Notes under the pieces: model-generated | What the model saw: only the letters and a program-made list of their open reading frames with translations | Databases searched by the model: none | What the model was told of the DNA's origin: nothing | Made by a program: the position numbers and the translations under genes | Shown: one piece after another, positions 16,958 through 25,632 of the stretch | Layout: the number at the start of each line of letters is the position of its first letter | Position numbering within the stretch: position 1 is the first letter of the stretch | DNA from: DATKDF01 sp963752045 | Lineage (GTDB): Bacteria > Acidobacteriota > Vicinamibacteria > Vicinamibacterales > SCN-69-37 | DNA length: 64,000 nucleotides | Reading direction: 5' to 3' | Assembly: GCA_963752045.1 (NCBI GenBank) | Contig: CAVVWN010000008.1 | Coordinates: 248,001-312,000 of the forward strand

Positions 16958-17667
16958 TGGCGATGCGCGCCGTCGTGCTGCTCTCCGGAGGCCTCGATTC
17001 GACCACGGCTGCCGCGCTGGCCCGGCGTGAGGGCTGGGAGCTCTACGGCCTCACCGTGGGCTACGGGCAGCGCCATCGGCAGGAGCTCGCGGCGGCACGG
17101 CGCATTGCGGACGCGCTCGGCTTCGCGCGTCACGTCGAGATTGAGCTGGATCTGTCGCGGTTCGGGGGGTCGTCGCTCACCGGCGAGGGAGAGGTGCCCA
17201 AGGACCGGTCGCCCGATGCCATCACCGGGCGAAGCGACGCTGCCGAGAAGACCATTCCTTCGACCTACGTTCCTGCTCGCAACACGATTTTCCTGTCACT
17301 CGCCCTCGGATGGGCGGAAGTCGTCGGCGCGGGTCGCATCGTCATCGGCACGAACGCGCTCGACTACTCCGGCTACCCCGATTGCCGGCCGGAGTTTCTC
17401 GCCGCGTTCGACTACCTTGCCAGTCTGGCGACGAAGGCCGGCGTGGAGGGCCGGCCCGTTCGCATCTGGGCGCCACTCCAGGAACTGACCAAGGCCGGCA
17501 TCATCCGCGCCGGCCTCGAGCTGGGGCTCGACTACGGCCTGACCCACAGCTGCTACGACCCTCTGCCCGACGGGCGGCCCTGCGAGCGGTGCGACAGCTG
17601 CCGGCTTCGCGCGCGCGGGTTCTCCGAGGCCGGGTGCGCCGATCCCTTGTTGTCACCCGGGCGATGA
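16957..17667 (+). CDS. queC: 7-cyano-7-deazaguanine synthase QueC
   Basis: ATP-dependent conversion of 7-carboxy-7-deazaguanine to preQ0. The 236-residue enzyme has the PP-loop SGGLDSTT (about 10-17), YVPARNTIFLSLALGWAE, IVIGTNALDYSGYPDCRPEF, and the C-terminal zinc-binding cysteines in HSCYDPLPDGRPCERCDSC. It directly follows queE, its substrate supplier, with overlapping stop/start. Other queuosine genes (queD, folE, queF, tgt, queA) are not in the window. Confidence 0.96.
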   Translation: MAMRAVVLLSGGLDSTTAAALARREGWELYGLTVGYGQRHRQELAAARRIADALGFARHVEIELDLSRFGGSSLTGEGEVPKDRSPDAITGRSDAAEKTIPSTYVPARNTIFLSLALGWAEVVGAGRIVIGTNALDYSGYPDCRPEFLAAFDYLASLATKAGVEGRPVRIWAPLQELTKAGIIRAGLELGLDYGLTHSCYDPLPDGRPCERCDSCRLRARGFSEAGCADPLLSPGR

Positions 17668-17692
17668 GGAATCAGAATAGCCACCTCTGACC

Positions 17693-19093
17693 GTGGCCCG
17701 CCCCCTTCGAGAACAGTTCGTCATCGCCACCCTGGTACTGGTGGTGCCCGTGATCGTCATCATGCTGCTCTTCGGCCAGCGGACCTACAAGGACCAGATC
17801 CACGTCCTCAACCAGGACGCGTACGTGCTGGCAGCGGCGGTCGTGGCCCACATCGATGCCAGCGACCCGGCCGAGGACGGCGCGGGCCTCGCGGTCTTCC
17901 TGCCGCGCGTGCCCCTGCCGGATGGCGGTCAGGTGCTCGTCGTCGACGCCACTGGTCAGGTGATCGCCCGCCACGGCCGGCCAACCTCCGGCGTAGAGGA
18001 GATGCTGCCGGCGGAAATGGCGGCAACGAGCCGCGACTGGCGGGTGCTCGTGGAACTGCCGACCGAGCTCGCGTGGACCCGCGCGTTCGAGTCGTACCAG
18101 CGGACGATCTTCATCTCCGGCCTGGCTACGCTCGTGCTGCTCGCCCTGCAGGTTCTCTTTCTGCGCCGCTGGCTGCCGGCGCTCGCGGGACTCCAGCGCA
18201 CGGCCGATCGCGTCGGGGCCGGAGACCTCAGTCCCGTCGCCAAGGGTGTGATGCCGGCCCGCGAGCTCGAGCATCTGCAGGCCGCCTTCGCCGACATGGT
18301 CGAAAAGCTCCGTGTGGCCCGCGAGAAGATTGCCGGCCAGGTCGTCGAAGAACGCCGTATGCGCGAGGAGCTGCAGTTTCTGCAGCAGCAGATCATCCGG
18401 CAGGAGCGGCTGGCCGCCATTGGCGTCCTGCTCTCGGGCATTGCCCACGAGCTCAACAATCCCCTCCAGGCGATCGCGGGCTTTGCCGACCTCCTGCAGC
18501 GCGATCCGGATGTGCGGGAGAGCGTGCGCGCCGACCTCGGGCTCATGCAGAAGGAGAGCGCCCGCGCGAGCTCCATCATCCGGAATCTCTCGCGGTTCAG
18601 CCGGCAGCAGGGTGCCGTACCGGCCGTCGTGCTGATGCCCGAGGTCATTGCCTCGGTCGTCGAGCTCCGGCAGCGACGCCTCCAGGAGCAGGACATCGTC
18701 CTCGACATTCACGAGGAGGGCACCCATCTCGTCCGCGCCATCTTCACGGAGCTCCAGCAGGTCCTGCTCAATTTCGTCACCAACGCCGAGCAGGCCGTCG
18801 TCGCCGCCGCCCCGCGGGAGCGACGGATCATCATTCGCACCGCCGATGTCGACTCCAGGCTGCGTGTCGAAGTCGAGGACACCGGCCCGGGTGTGTCCCC
18901 GGAGGACGAGTCGAAGCTCTTTCAGCCGTTCTTCACCACCAAGCCGGTGGGCGAGGGCACCGGGCTCGGTCTCTCGGTGAGCTACGGCATCATCACGTCG
19001 CTCGGCGGCGAGATCGGGTATCGGAGGGGCGAGGCGGGCGGCGCGCTCTTCTACTTCGAGTTGCCCGCCCACGAGGGAGGTCCACGCGCGTGA
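17693..19093 (+). CDS. membrane sensor histidine kinase
   Basis: 466 residues starting at GTG. TM1 (about 9-26), an extracytoplasmic sensor loop of about 110 residues, TM2 (about 140-160, ISGLATLVLLALQVLFL), a HAMP segment, a coiled-coil, then the dimerisation domain with H-box LSGIAHELNNPLQAIAGF and an ATPase domain with DTGPGVSPEDESKLFQPFFT and GTGLGLSVS. The H-box type (HELNNPL) is that of NtrB-like kinases. No response regulator gene is adjacent, so it is an orphan in this window. Its stop overlaps the alaX GTG. The signal is unknown. Confidence 0.92.
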   Translation: MARPLREQFVIATLVLVVPVIVIMLLFGQRTYKDQIHVLNQDAYVLAAAVVAHIDASDPAEDGAGLAVFLPRVPLPDGGQVLVVDATGQVIARHGRPTSGVEEMLPAEMAATSRDWRVLVELPTELAWTRAFESYQRTIFISGLATLVLLALQVLFLRRWLPALAGLQRTADRVGAGDLSPVAKGVMPARELEHLQAAFADMVEKLRVAREKIAGQVVEERRMREELQFLQQQIIRQERLAAIGVLLSGIAHELNNPLQAIAGFADLLQRDPDVRESVRADLGLMQKESARASSIIRNLSRFSRQQGAVPAVVLMPEVIASVVELRQRRLQEQDIVLDIHEEGTHLVRAIFTELQQVLLNFVTNAEQAVVAAAPRERRIIIRTADVDSRLRVEVEDTGPGVSPEDESKLFQPFFTTKPVGEGTGLGLSVSYGIITSLGGEIGYRRGEAGGALFYFELPAHEGGPRA

Positions 19094-20283
19094 CGAGGCG
19101 GCTGTACTACGCGGAGCCCCAGCGGCGTTCGTTCGAGGCCGTGGTCGTCGCCTGTGAGGCAGGAGACGGCGGGTCTCACGCAATCGTCGATGCCACCGCC
19201 TTCTATCCGACGTCCGGCGGGCAGCCGCACGACACGGGGAAGTTCGGAGAGGCGGAGGTGCTCGACGTGTTCGAGCGCGAGGACGGTGAAGTTGTGCACG
19301 TGCTCGACCGGCCGCTTCCGGTCGGGGCCCGCGTGTCGGGCGAGATCGACTGGGCGCGCCGCCTCGACCACATGCAGCAGCACACCGGGCAGCACATGCT
19401 CTCGGCCGCCTTCGATCGGCTGCACGGCGTCCGCACGGTCAGCTTCCACCTTGGTACCGACGCGTCGACGATCGATCTCGGCAGGGAGGTCACCGCGGCG
19501 GAGATCTCGCGCGCGGAAGCCGAGGCGAACCGGGTCGTCTGGGAGAATCGCGCGGTGACGGTCAGGTTCGTCGACGAGGCCGAGGCTGCCCGCCTTCCGC
19601 TTCGCAAAGAGCCGGTGCGGTCCGGCCAGTTGCGCCTGGTGGAGGTGGCTGACTTCGACCTGTCGGCTTGCGGCGGGACGCACGTCCCGGCGACGGGCGT
19701 CGTGGGGATCATCGCCGTGGCCGGGTGGGAGCGATTCAAGGGCGGCACGCGACTCACGTTCGTGTGTGGCGGTCGCGCGCTCGTCTCGCACGCGAGACTG
19801 CGGGACGTCGTCACCGCCTCGACGAGGCTGCTGTCGGTGGCGGCCGGCGATCTCGAGGCCACGATCGGCCGGCTGCTCGCCGGGGAGCGCGAGCGGGCGC
19901 GCGAGCTGCGGCAGCTCGGCGACGAACTGGCCGGTTTTCGGGCTGCGGCTCGCCGAGCCGGGGCGGAGACCATTCGGGGGTACTCCGGCGTCCTAAGACA
20001 TGAACCGGGCCAGCACGGGCCGGCGCTCAAGGCCCTTGCGACGGCTCTCGTCAGCGAACCCGGGCTGGTTGCCGTATTAGTGGGAGACGGTCATCCCGCT
20101 CCTGTCGTGGTGGCCCGGTCGACCGACGTCGCGGTAGACGCTGGCGCGGTCGTCAAGGCGCTCACGACGGAGTTCGGCGGCCGCGGAGGCGGGCGTCCCG
20201 AGCTTGCGCAGGGCGGTGTGCTGGCGGATCCGGCGGCGGTGGTCGCGAGCGCGCGGGCGCACCTTCTGGCCGGGGACGGCTGA
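19090..20283 (+). CDS. alanyl-tRNA editing protein AlaX with DHHA1 domain
   Basis: Free-standing editing protein that deacylates mischarged Ser/Gly-tRNA-Ala. The 397-residue form is the long AlaX-L type. N-terminal AlaRS-like domain with DATAFYPTSGGQPHDTG. Second zinc-binding editing domain with HTGQHMLSAAF and CGGTHVPATG. A coiled region (about 255-295). C-terminal DHHA1 domain ending GGRGGGRPELAQGG. GTG 19090 overlaps the kinase stop (GTGA). Synthetase catalytic motifs are absent, so this is not AlaRS. Strong call. Confidence 0.92.
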   Translation: MTRRLYYAEPQRRSFEAVVVACEAGDGGSHAIVDATAFYPTSGGQPHDTGKFGEAEVLDVFEREDGEVVHVLDRPLPVGARVSGEIDWARRLDHMQQHTGQHMLSAAFDRLHGVRTVSFHLGTDASTIDLGREVTAAEISRAEAEANRVVWENRAVTVRFVDEAEAARLPLRKEPVRSGQLRLVEVADFDLSACGGTHVPATGVVGIIAVAGWERFKGGTRLTFVCGGRALVSHARLRDVVTASTRLLSVAAGDLEATIGRLLAGERERARELRQLGDELAGFRAAARRAGAETIRGYSGVLRHEPGQHGPALKALATALVSEPGLVAVLVGDGHPAPVVVARSTDVAVDAGAVVKALTTEFGGRGGGRPELAQGGVLADPAAVVASARAHLLAGDG

Positions 20284-20382
20284 GCACGTGGCAACCGGGT
20301 TCTGATCCGATTCCGGACCGGCGTCCAGAATCGGGCACGCTCCGGCCGCCGGCAATCGGGCCGGCGCCCATTCCGAATCGGA

Positions 20383-20388
20383 TACAAT
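20383..20388 (+). promoter_or_regulatory. -10 element upstream of the VWA/MoxR block
   Basis: TACAAT, 10 bases before GTG 20399 with no Shine-Dalgarno sequence, suggests a leaderless or near-leaderless transcript for the six-gene block. The preceding 20284-20380 holds GC-rich, partly self-complementary sequence (CCGATTCCGG-like arms) and no gene. Confidence 0.45.
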
Positions 20389-20398
20389 CGGTCTTTCC

Positions 20399-22708
20399 GT
20401 GTTCGAATCGCTGTTCACATTCCTGTTCAAGTACCCGCCGTTGGTGTTTGAGCAGGGCACCTTCGTCTTCTGGGCCACCCGCTCGATGTGGCTCGTGGCC
20501 GCGTTGACGGTCATCGGCGCGCTGTACGCGCTCTGGACTTACCGCCGCCTGGCGCCAATCGCCGGCCGCGGACGCGGCACGCTCGTCGCCCTGCGCGTGG
20601 CGCTCCTGCTGCTGGTCGTCTTCGCGCTCCTCCGGCCGACGTTGCAGCTCAAGGTGGCCGTTCCTCAGCAGAACTTCGTCGGCATCCTGCTCGATGACTC
20701 GCGCAGCATGCAGGTGGCCGACTACGGCGGCCAGCCGAGATCGACGTTCGTCACCGATCAGCTGGGCCGCGTGGATGCGCCGCTGCTCACGGCGCTGGGC
20801 GACCGGTTCTCGCTGCGCGTGTTCCGGTTCTCGTCGGTGGCCGAGCGGCTGCAGTCGACCGGGGACCTCGCCTTTGCGGGCACCGGGACCCGCATCGGTG
20901 ACGCGCTCGACCGGGCGCGCGACGAATTGAGCGGCTTGCCGGTGGCCGGCCTCGTGCTCGTCAGCGACGGCGCCGACACGACCGACACCGTGCTCGACGC
21001 GTCCATTGCGGCGCTCGGGGCGCAGGCGATGCCGGTCTTCACGGTCGGCGTAGGCGAAGAGCGGCTCTCGCGCGACGTGCAGGTGACCCGCGTCGAGACG
21101 CCGCGCCGGGCGCTCAAGGGCACGTCGCTCGTCGTCGATGTGGTGGTGTCGCAGACCGGGTATGCGGGAACCTCGGTGCCAATTGTGGTCGAGGACGGCG
21201 GCCGGGTCGTCGCCACCGAAGACGTCACGCTGCCGGGCAATGGCGACTCGGACACCATCCGCGTGAAGTTCAAGCTCGACGAGGAGGGACCCCGGCAATT
21301 TCGTTTCCGGATCCCGGTGCAGGCGCGCGAGGAAGTCGAGGAGAACAACAGTCGGGACGTCCTCATCGACGTGTACGACCGTCGGGAGAAGATTCTCTTC
21401 CTCGAAGGAGAACCGAGATTCGAGCCGAAGTTCGTGCGTCTGGCCGTCGAGAAGGACGACAACCTCCAGGTGGCCCTGCTGCAGCGCACGGCCGTGGCCA
21501 CGTCGAACGCGCCGGACAAGTACCTGCGCCTCGGCATCGACTCGCCCGACGAGCTGCAGAACGGCTTTCCCGATTCGCGTGAGGATCTGTTCCGCTACCG
21601 GGGCATCATCCTCGGGTCGGTCGAGGCCAGCGCCTTCACGCCCGACCAGCAGCGGATGCTCGAGGACTTCATCGACGTGCGTGGCGGAGGGCTCATCGCG
21701 CTTGGCGGCGACCATGCGTTCGCCGAAGGCGGCTGGTCGGGAACGCCGCTGTCGAATGCCCTGCCGGTCATGCTCGACCCTCGCCAGCGGACACCGACCT
21801 ATCCGCCCTTCGAACTGGTCGTCCGGCCGACGCCGGCCGGCCTGAACCACCCGGCCGTGCAGATTGCCGGTGAAGGCGTCGACGCCGCCGAGGCCTGGCG
21901 CAAGCTGCCGCCGGTCTACTCGCAGAACACGCTCGGCGACCTCAAGCCTGGCGCGACGCTTCTGCTGAACGGCGTCGCGGACCGCGGTGGCGACCGGGTG
22001 GTGCTGGCCTACCAGCGCTACGGCCGCGGCAAGGCGCTGGCGCTGGCCGTACAGGATACGTGGATGTGGCGGATGCATCAGTCGATGGCCGTCGACGACA
22101 TGACGCACCACAATTTCTGGCAGCGCCTGCTCCGGTGGCTCGTCGACGGCGTGCCCGACCGGGTGATGGTGACGGCCAGGCCCGAACGTGTCCAGCGCGG
22201 CGAGCCGGTTTCGCTCACGGCCGACGTGCTCGACGCGGAGTACCTCGGCGTCAACGACGCACGCGTCGAGGTCACCGTTCGCGCGCCGTCGGGCCGCACC
22301 CAGACCGTGCCGATGGAGTGGACGGTCGAGCGCGACGGCGAGTACGTGGCGCGGTTCACGCCCGACGAGGACGGCGTGCACAAGGTCACCGTCGCCGGCC
22401 GGCGGGCCGGCGATTCGCTTGGCGAGGGCATGACGAGCATTCAGGTGGCCCCGAGCGACGCCGAGTACTTCGATGCCGGCATGCGCGCGCCCCTGCTCGG
22501 CCGCATCGCCGACGAGACCGGCGGCCGGTTCTTCCGGGCCGACGAGGCCGACGGGCTGGCCGAGGCCATTTCCTACAGCGGCCGGGGCATCACCGTCGTC
22601 GAAGAAAAGGAACTGTGGGACATGCCCGTCGTGCTCGTCCTGCTTCTGGGGCTGATGGGCGCCGAGTGGCTGGTCCGTCGGCGACGGGGCTGGCCTGATC
22701 CGATTTAG
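20399..22708 (+). CDS. large membrane protein with VWA and glutamine amidotransferase-like domains
   Basis: 769 residues. TM helices at about 28-46 and 61-80. A von Willebrand A domain starts after residue 95 with MIDAS motif DDSRSMQ and a second acidic site LVLVSDGADT. A beta-rich region follows, then an amidotransferase-like fold (GGGLIALGGDHAFAEGGW) around residues 420-440 without an obvious catalytic triad. A Big/CARDB-like domain and a final TM (about 741-760) complete it. Such proteins accompany MoxR/DUF58/BatA systems and are thought to act in metal-dependent protein assembly at the membrane. First gene of the block; GTG start. Confidence 0.82.
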   Translation: MFESLFTFLFKYPPLVFEQGTFVFWATRSMWLVAALTVIGALYALWTYRRLAPIAGRGRGTLVALRVALLLLVVFALLRPTLQLKVAVPQQNFVGILLDDSRSMQVADYGGQPRSTFVTDQLGRVDAPLLTALGDRFSLRVFRFSSVAERLQSTGDLAFAGTGTRIGDALDRARDELSGLPVAGLVLVSDGADTTDTVLDASIAALGAQAMPVFTVGVGEERLSRDVQVTRVETPRRALKGTSLVVDVVVSQTGYAGTSVPIVVEDGGRVVATEDVTLPGNGDSDTIRVKFKLDEEGPRQFRFRIPVQAREEVEENNSRDVLIDVYDRREKILFLEGEPRFEPKFVRLAVEKDDNLQVALLQRTAVATSNAPDKYLRLGIDSPDELQNGFPDSREDLFRYRGIILGSVEASAFTPDQQRMLEDFIDVRGGGLIALGGDHAFAEGGWSGTPLSNALPVMLDPRQRTPTYPPFELVVRPTPAGLNHPAVQIAGEGVDAAEAWRKLPPVYSQNTLGDLKPGATLLLNGVADRGGDRVVLAYQRYGRGKALALAVQDTWMWRMHQSMAVDDMTHHNFWQRLLRWLVDGVPDRVMVTARPERVQRGEPVSLTADVLDAEYLGVNDARVEVTVRAPSGRTQTVPMEWTVERDGEYVARFTPDEDGVHKVTVAGRRAGDSLGEGMTSIQVAPSDAEYFDAGMRAPLLGRIADETGGRFFRADEADGLAEAISYSGRGITVVEEKELWDMPVVLVLLLGLMGAEWLVRRRRGWPDPI

Positions 22709-22777
22709 CGAATGAGCGAATGAGCGAATTAGCGAATTAGCGAATGAAATGAGCGAGTGAGCGAATGAGCGAATCGA
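22707..22777 (+). repeat. 8-bp tandem repeat, unit GCGAATGA, spanning a start codon
   Basis: Eight or so copies of (A)GCGAATGA/GCGAATTA begin at the stop codon of the VWA gene and include the ATG (22765) of the DUF4159 gene. Each upstream ATG is followed after two codons by TGA (ATG AGC GAA TGA). Since 8 is not a multiple of 3, copy-number change would alter the spacing and frame of upstream starts. Confidence 0.88.
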
Positions 22778-23547
22778 CCAAGTCCCTCGTCCACCGCTTG
22801 GCCGTCGTGGCCGTGCTCGTCGGCCTCGTGGCCGCCGCCGCGCCGCTGGCCCAGCGGCGCTACGGGCAGTCGCAGGCCTATTCCGGCAATGTCCAGTACG
22901 ACGGGAAGTTCACGTTCGTCCGCATGAGCTACAACTTCGCGTCGCTCTCGCGGCGCGGGTTCGGCCGCGAGGCGCCGTGGGCGCACGACTTTCCGTACGG
23001 CGAGCACAACTTTTTGAAGATTCTGACGTCGATCTCGAACGTCCCGGCGCATGTCGACGAGACGAGCATCATGACCTTCAGCGATCCGGAGATGTTCAAG
23101 TTCCCGCTGCTGTACCTCGTGGAGCCAGGGTTCTGGGCGATGAGCGACGCCGACGTCGTCAACCTGCGCAGCTACCTGACCAAGGGCGGGTTTCTCATCG
23201 TCGACGACTTTCCGGACCGCGCCTGGGTCAACTTCGAGCAGCAGATGGCCAGGGTCTTCCCGGAGAACAAGTGGATCGAGATCACGATCGACCATCCGAT
23301 CTTCCATTCGTTCTTCGAAATCGACCCGCACGAGGTGCCCCAGTCGTACAACCTCGGCGGCCCGCCCCAGTTCTGGGCCATGTTCGAGGAGAACGACCCG
23401 GCCAAGCGCATGCTGGTGATTGCGAACTACCAGAACGACCTGTCGGAGTTCTGGGAGTACGTGGAGCAGGGATTCAGTCCGACGCCGGAGACGAACGAGT
23501 CGTACAAGGTCGGCATCAACCAGTTCATCTACGGCATCACGCACTAG
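22765..23547 (+). CDS. DUF4159 domain-containing protein
   Basis: 260 residues: a signal-anchor or signal peptide (about 11-29, VVAVLVGLVAAAAPLA) followed by a DUF4159 domain. Typical features: FTFVRMSYNF, PYGEHNFLKIL, FPLLYLVEPGFWAMSD, LRSYLTKGGFLIVDDF, and a terminal GINQFIYGITH. The domain resembles the amidotransferase-like fold of neighbouring proteins and usually co-occurs with MoxR/DUF58/VWA genes. Biochemical role unknown. The start lies inside the GCGAATGA repeat. Confidence 0.85.
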   Translation: MSESTKSLVHRLAVVAVLVGLVAAAAPLAQRRYGQSQAYSGNVQYDGKFTFVRMSYNFASLSRRGFGREAPWAHDFPYGEHNFLKILTSISNVPAHVDETSIMTFSDPEMFKFPLLYLVEPGFWAMSDADVVNLRSYLTKGGFLIVDDFPDRAWVNFEQQMARVFPENKWIEITIDHPIFHSFFEIDPHEVPQSYNLGGPPQFWAMFEENDPAKRMLVIANYQNDLSEFWEYVEQGFSPTPETNESYKVGINQFIYGITH

Positions 23548-23600
23548 TAAATCTGGGACCGGGAATCTGGGATCTGGAATCTGACATTCTGAACGACAGC
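23548..23600 (+). repeat. short degenerate repeat, unit ATCTGGGA
   Basis: Imperfect AATCTGGGA/ATCTGGAA copies fill the gap between the DUF4159 and moxR genes. A GAGGAG Shine-Dalgarno sequence follows, just before GTG 23615. Confidence 0.65.
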
Positions 23601-23614
23601 GAAGAGGAGTCATC

Positions 23615-24652
<1,038 letters not shown>

Positions 24653-24679
24653 CACTGCTGGGCGCTTGGCGCTAGGCGC

Positions 24680-24719
24680 TGGGTCCCAGAGCCCAGAGCC
24701 CAGAGCCCAGAGCCAAGAG
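24680..24719 (+). repeat. 7-bp tandem repeat, unit AGAGCCC
   Basis: Four to five near-perfect AGAGCCC copies directly before the DUF58 start codon, preceded by more degenerate GGCGCT units from 24660. Same family as 12906-12992. Confidence 0.9.
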
Positions 24720-24720
24720 T

Positions 24721-25629
24721 ATGGAAACCCACGTCATTCCCGGCGCGCGATATGTCGACCCGAAGGTCCTGGCGCGTATCAAGGACCTCGAGCTGCTGGC
24801 GCGTTCGGTCGTCGACGGGTTCATCAACGGCCTGCATCGGGCGCCGTACTTCGGCGCGTCGATCGACTTCGCCGAGCATCGCGGCTACGTGCCCGGTGAC
24901 GACATCCGTCGCGTGGACTGGAAGGTGTACGCGCGCACCGACCGGTACTTCGTCAAGCAGTACGAGGCGGACACCAACGCGAACTTCTCGGTGCTGCTCG
25001 ACGTGTCCCGGTCCATGGGGTTCGCGAGCCAGGGCGTGTCGAAGCTCGAGTACGGCTCGTTTCTCGCGGCGTGCATGGCGTACCTGTCGATGAAGCAGCG
25101 CGACCGCGTGGGCATCATCACGTTCGACGAGGACATCGTCAGCTACGTGCCGCCGTCGGCGAAGCACTTCAACGTGCTGCTCCACACCCTCGACCGCGCC
25201 AGGGCCGAGCGGCCCGGGCGCCTGCTCGACGTCATCGGCCGGGCGGCGGAGCATTTCAAGCGCCGCAGCATCGTGGCGCTGATTTCCGACCTGTACGAGA
25301 ATCCGGACGATCTCGTCGACGCGCTCAAGCCGTACGCCTACCTGGGCAACGACCTCATGGTGTTTCACGTGCTGGATCCGGCCGAGATCGAGTTCCCGTA
25401 CCGTGAGCCCTCCCGGTTCCGCGACCTCGAGAGCGGCGAGCAGGTGCCGGTCGTGCCCGGCGTCTTCGCCGATCAGTACCGGAAGCTCATGCGCCAGCAC
25501 ATCGACACCCTGACGGCGAAGTTCTCCGAGTCGCGCATCGACTACGTGCAGCTCGACACATCGAAGCCGCTCGACGACGCCCTGTTCCGGTACCTGGGCA
25601 ACCGCGAGCGCCTCATGCGGGTGCGGTAG
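24721..25629 (+). CDS. DUF58 domain-containing protein (VWA fold)
   Basis: 302-residue cytosolic protein. DUF58 motif EHRGYVPGDDIRRVDWKVYA (about 60-79) followed by YFVKQYEAD, and a VWA-like MIDAS site LLDVSRSMGF (about 94-103). Further VWA elements are VGIITFDEDI and IVALISDLYENPDDL. DUF58 proteins are the standard partners of MoxR ATPases, which lie immediately upstream here. No Shine-Dalgarno sequence is visible because the AGAGCCC repeat reaches the ATG. Confidence 0.92.
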   Translation: METHVIPGARYVDPKVLARIKDLELLARSVVDGFINGLHRAPYFGASIDFAEHRGYVPGDDIRRVDWKVYARTDRYFVKQYEADTNANFSVLLDVSRSMGFASQGVSKLEYGSFLAACMAYLSMKQRDRVGIITFDEDIVSYVPPSAKHFNVLLHTLDRARAERPGRLLDVIGRAAEHFKRRSIVALISDLYENPDDLVDALKPYAYLGNDLMVFHVLDPAEIEFPYREPSRFRDLESGEQVPVVPGVFADQYRKLMRQHIDTLTAKFSESRIDYVQLDTSKPLDDALFRYLGNRERLMRVR

Positions 25630-25632
25630 GCC

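Noticed and set aside
24680..24719. Tandem AGAGCCC repeat as a regulator-binding array for the DUF58 gene
   Set aside because: The same motif appears in unrelated gaps and in both orientations, and the array is internal to an operon, so a specific operator role is not supported.
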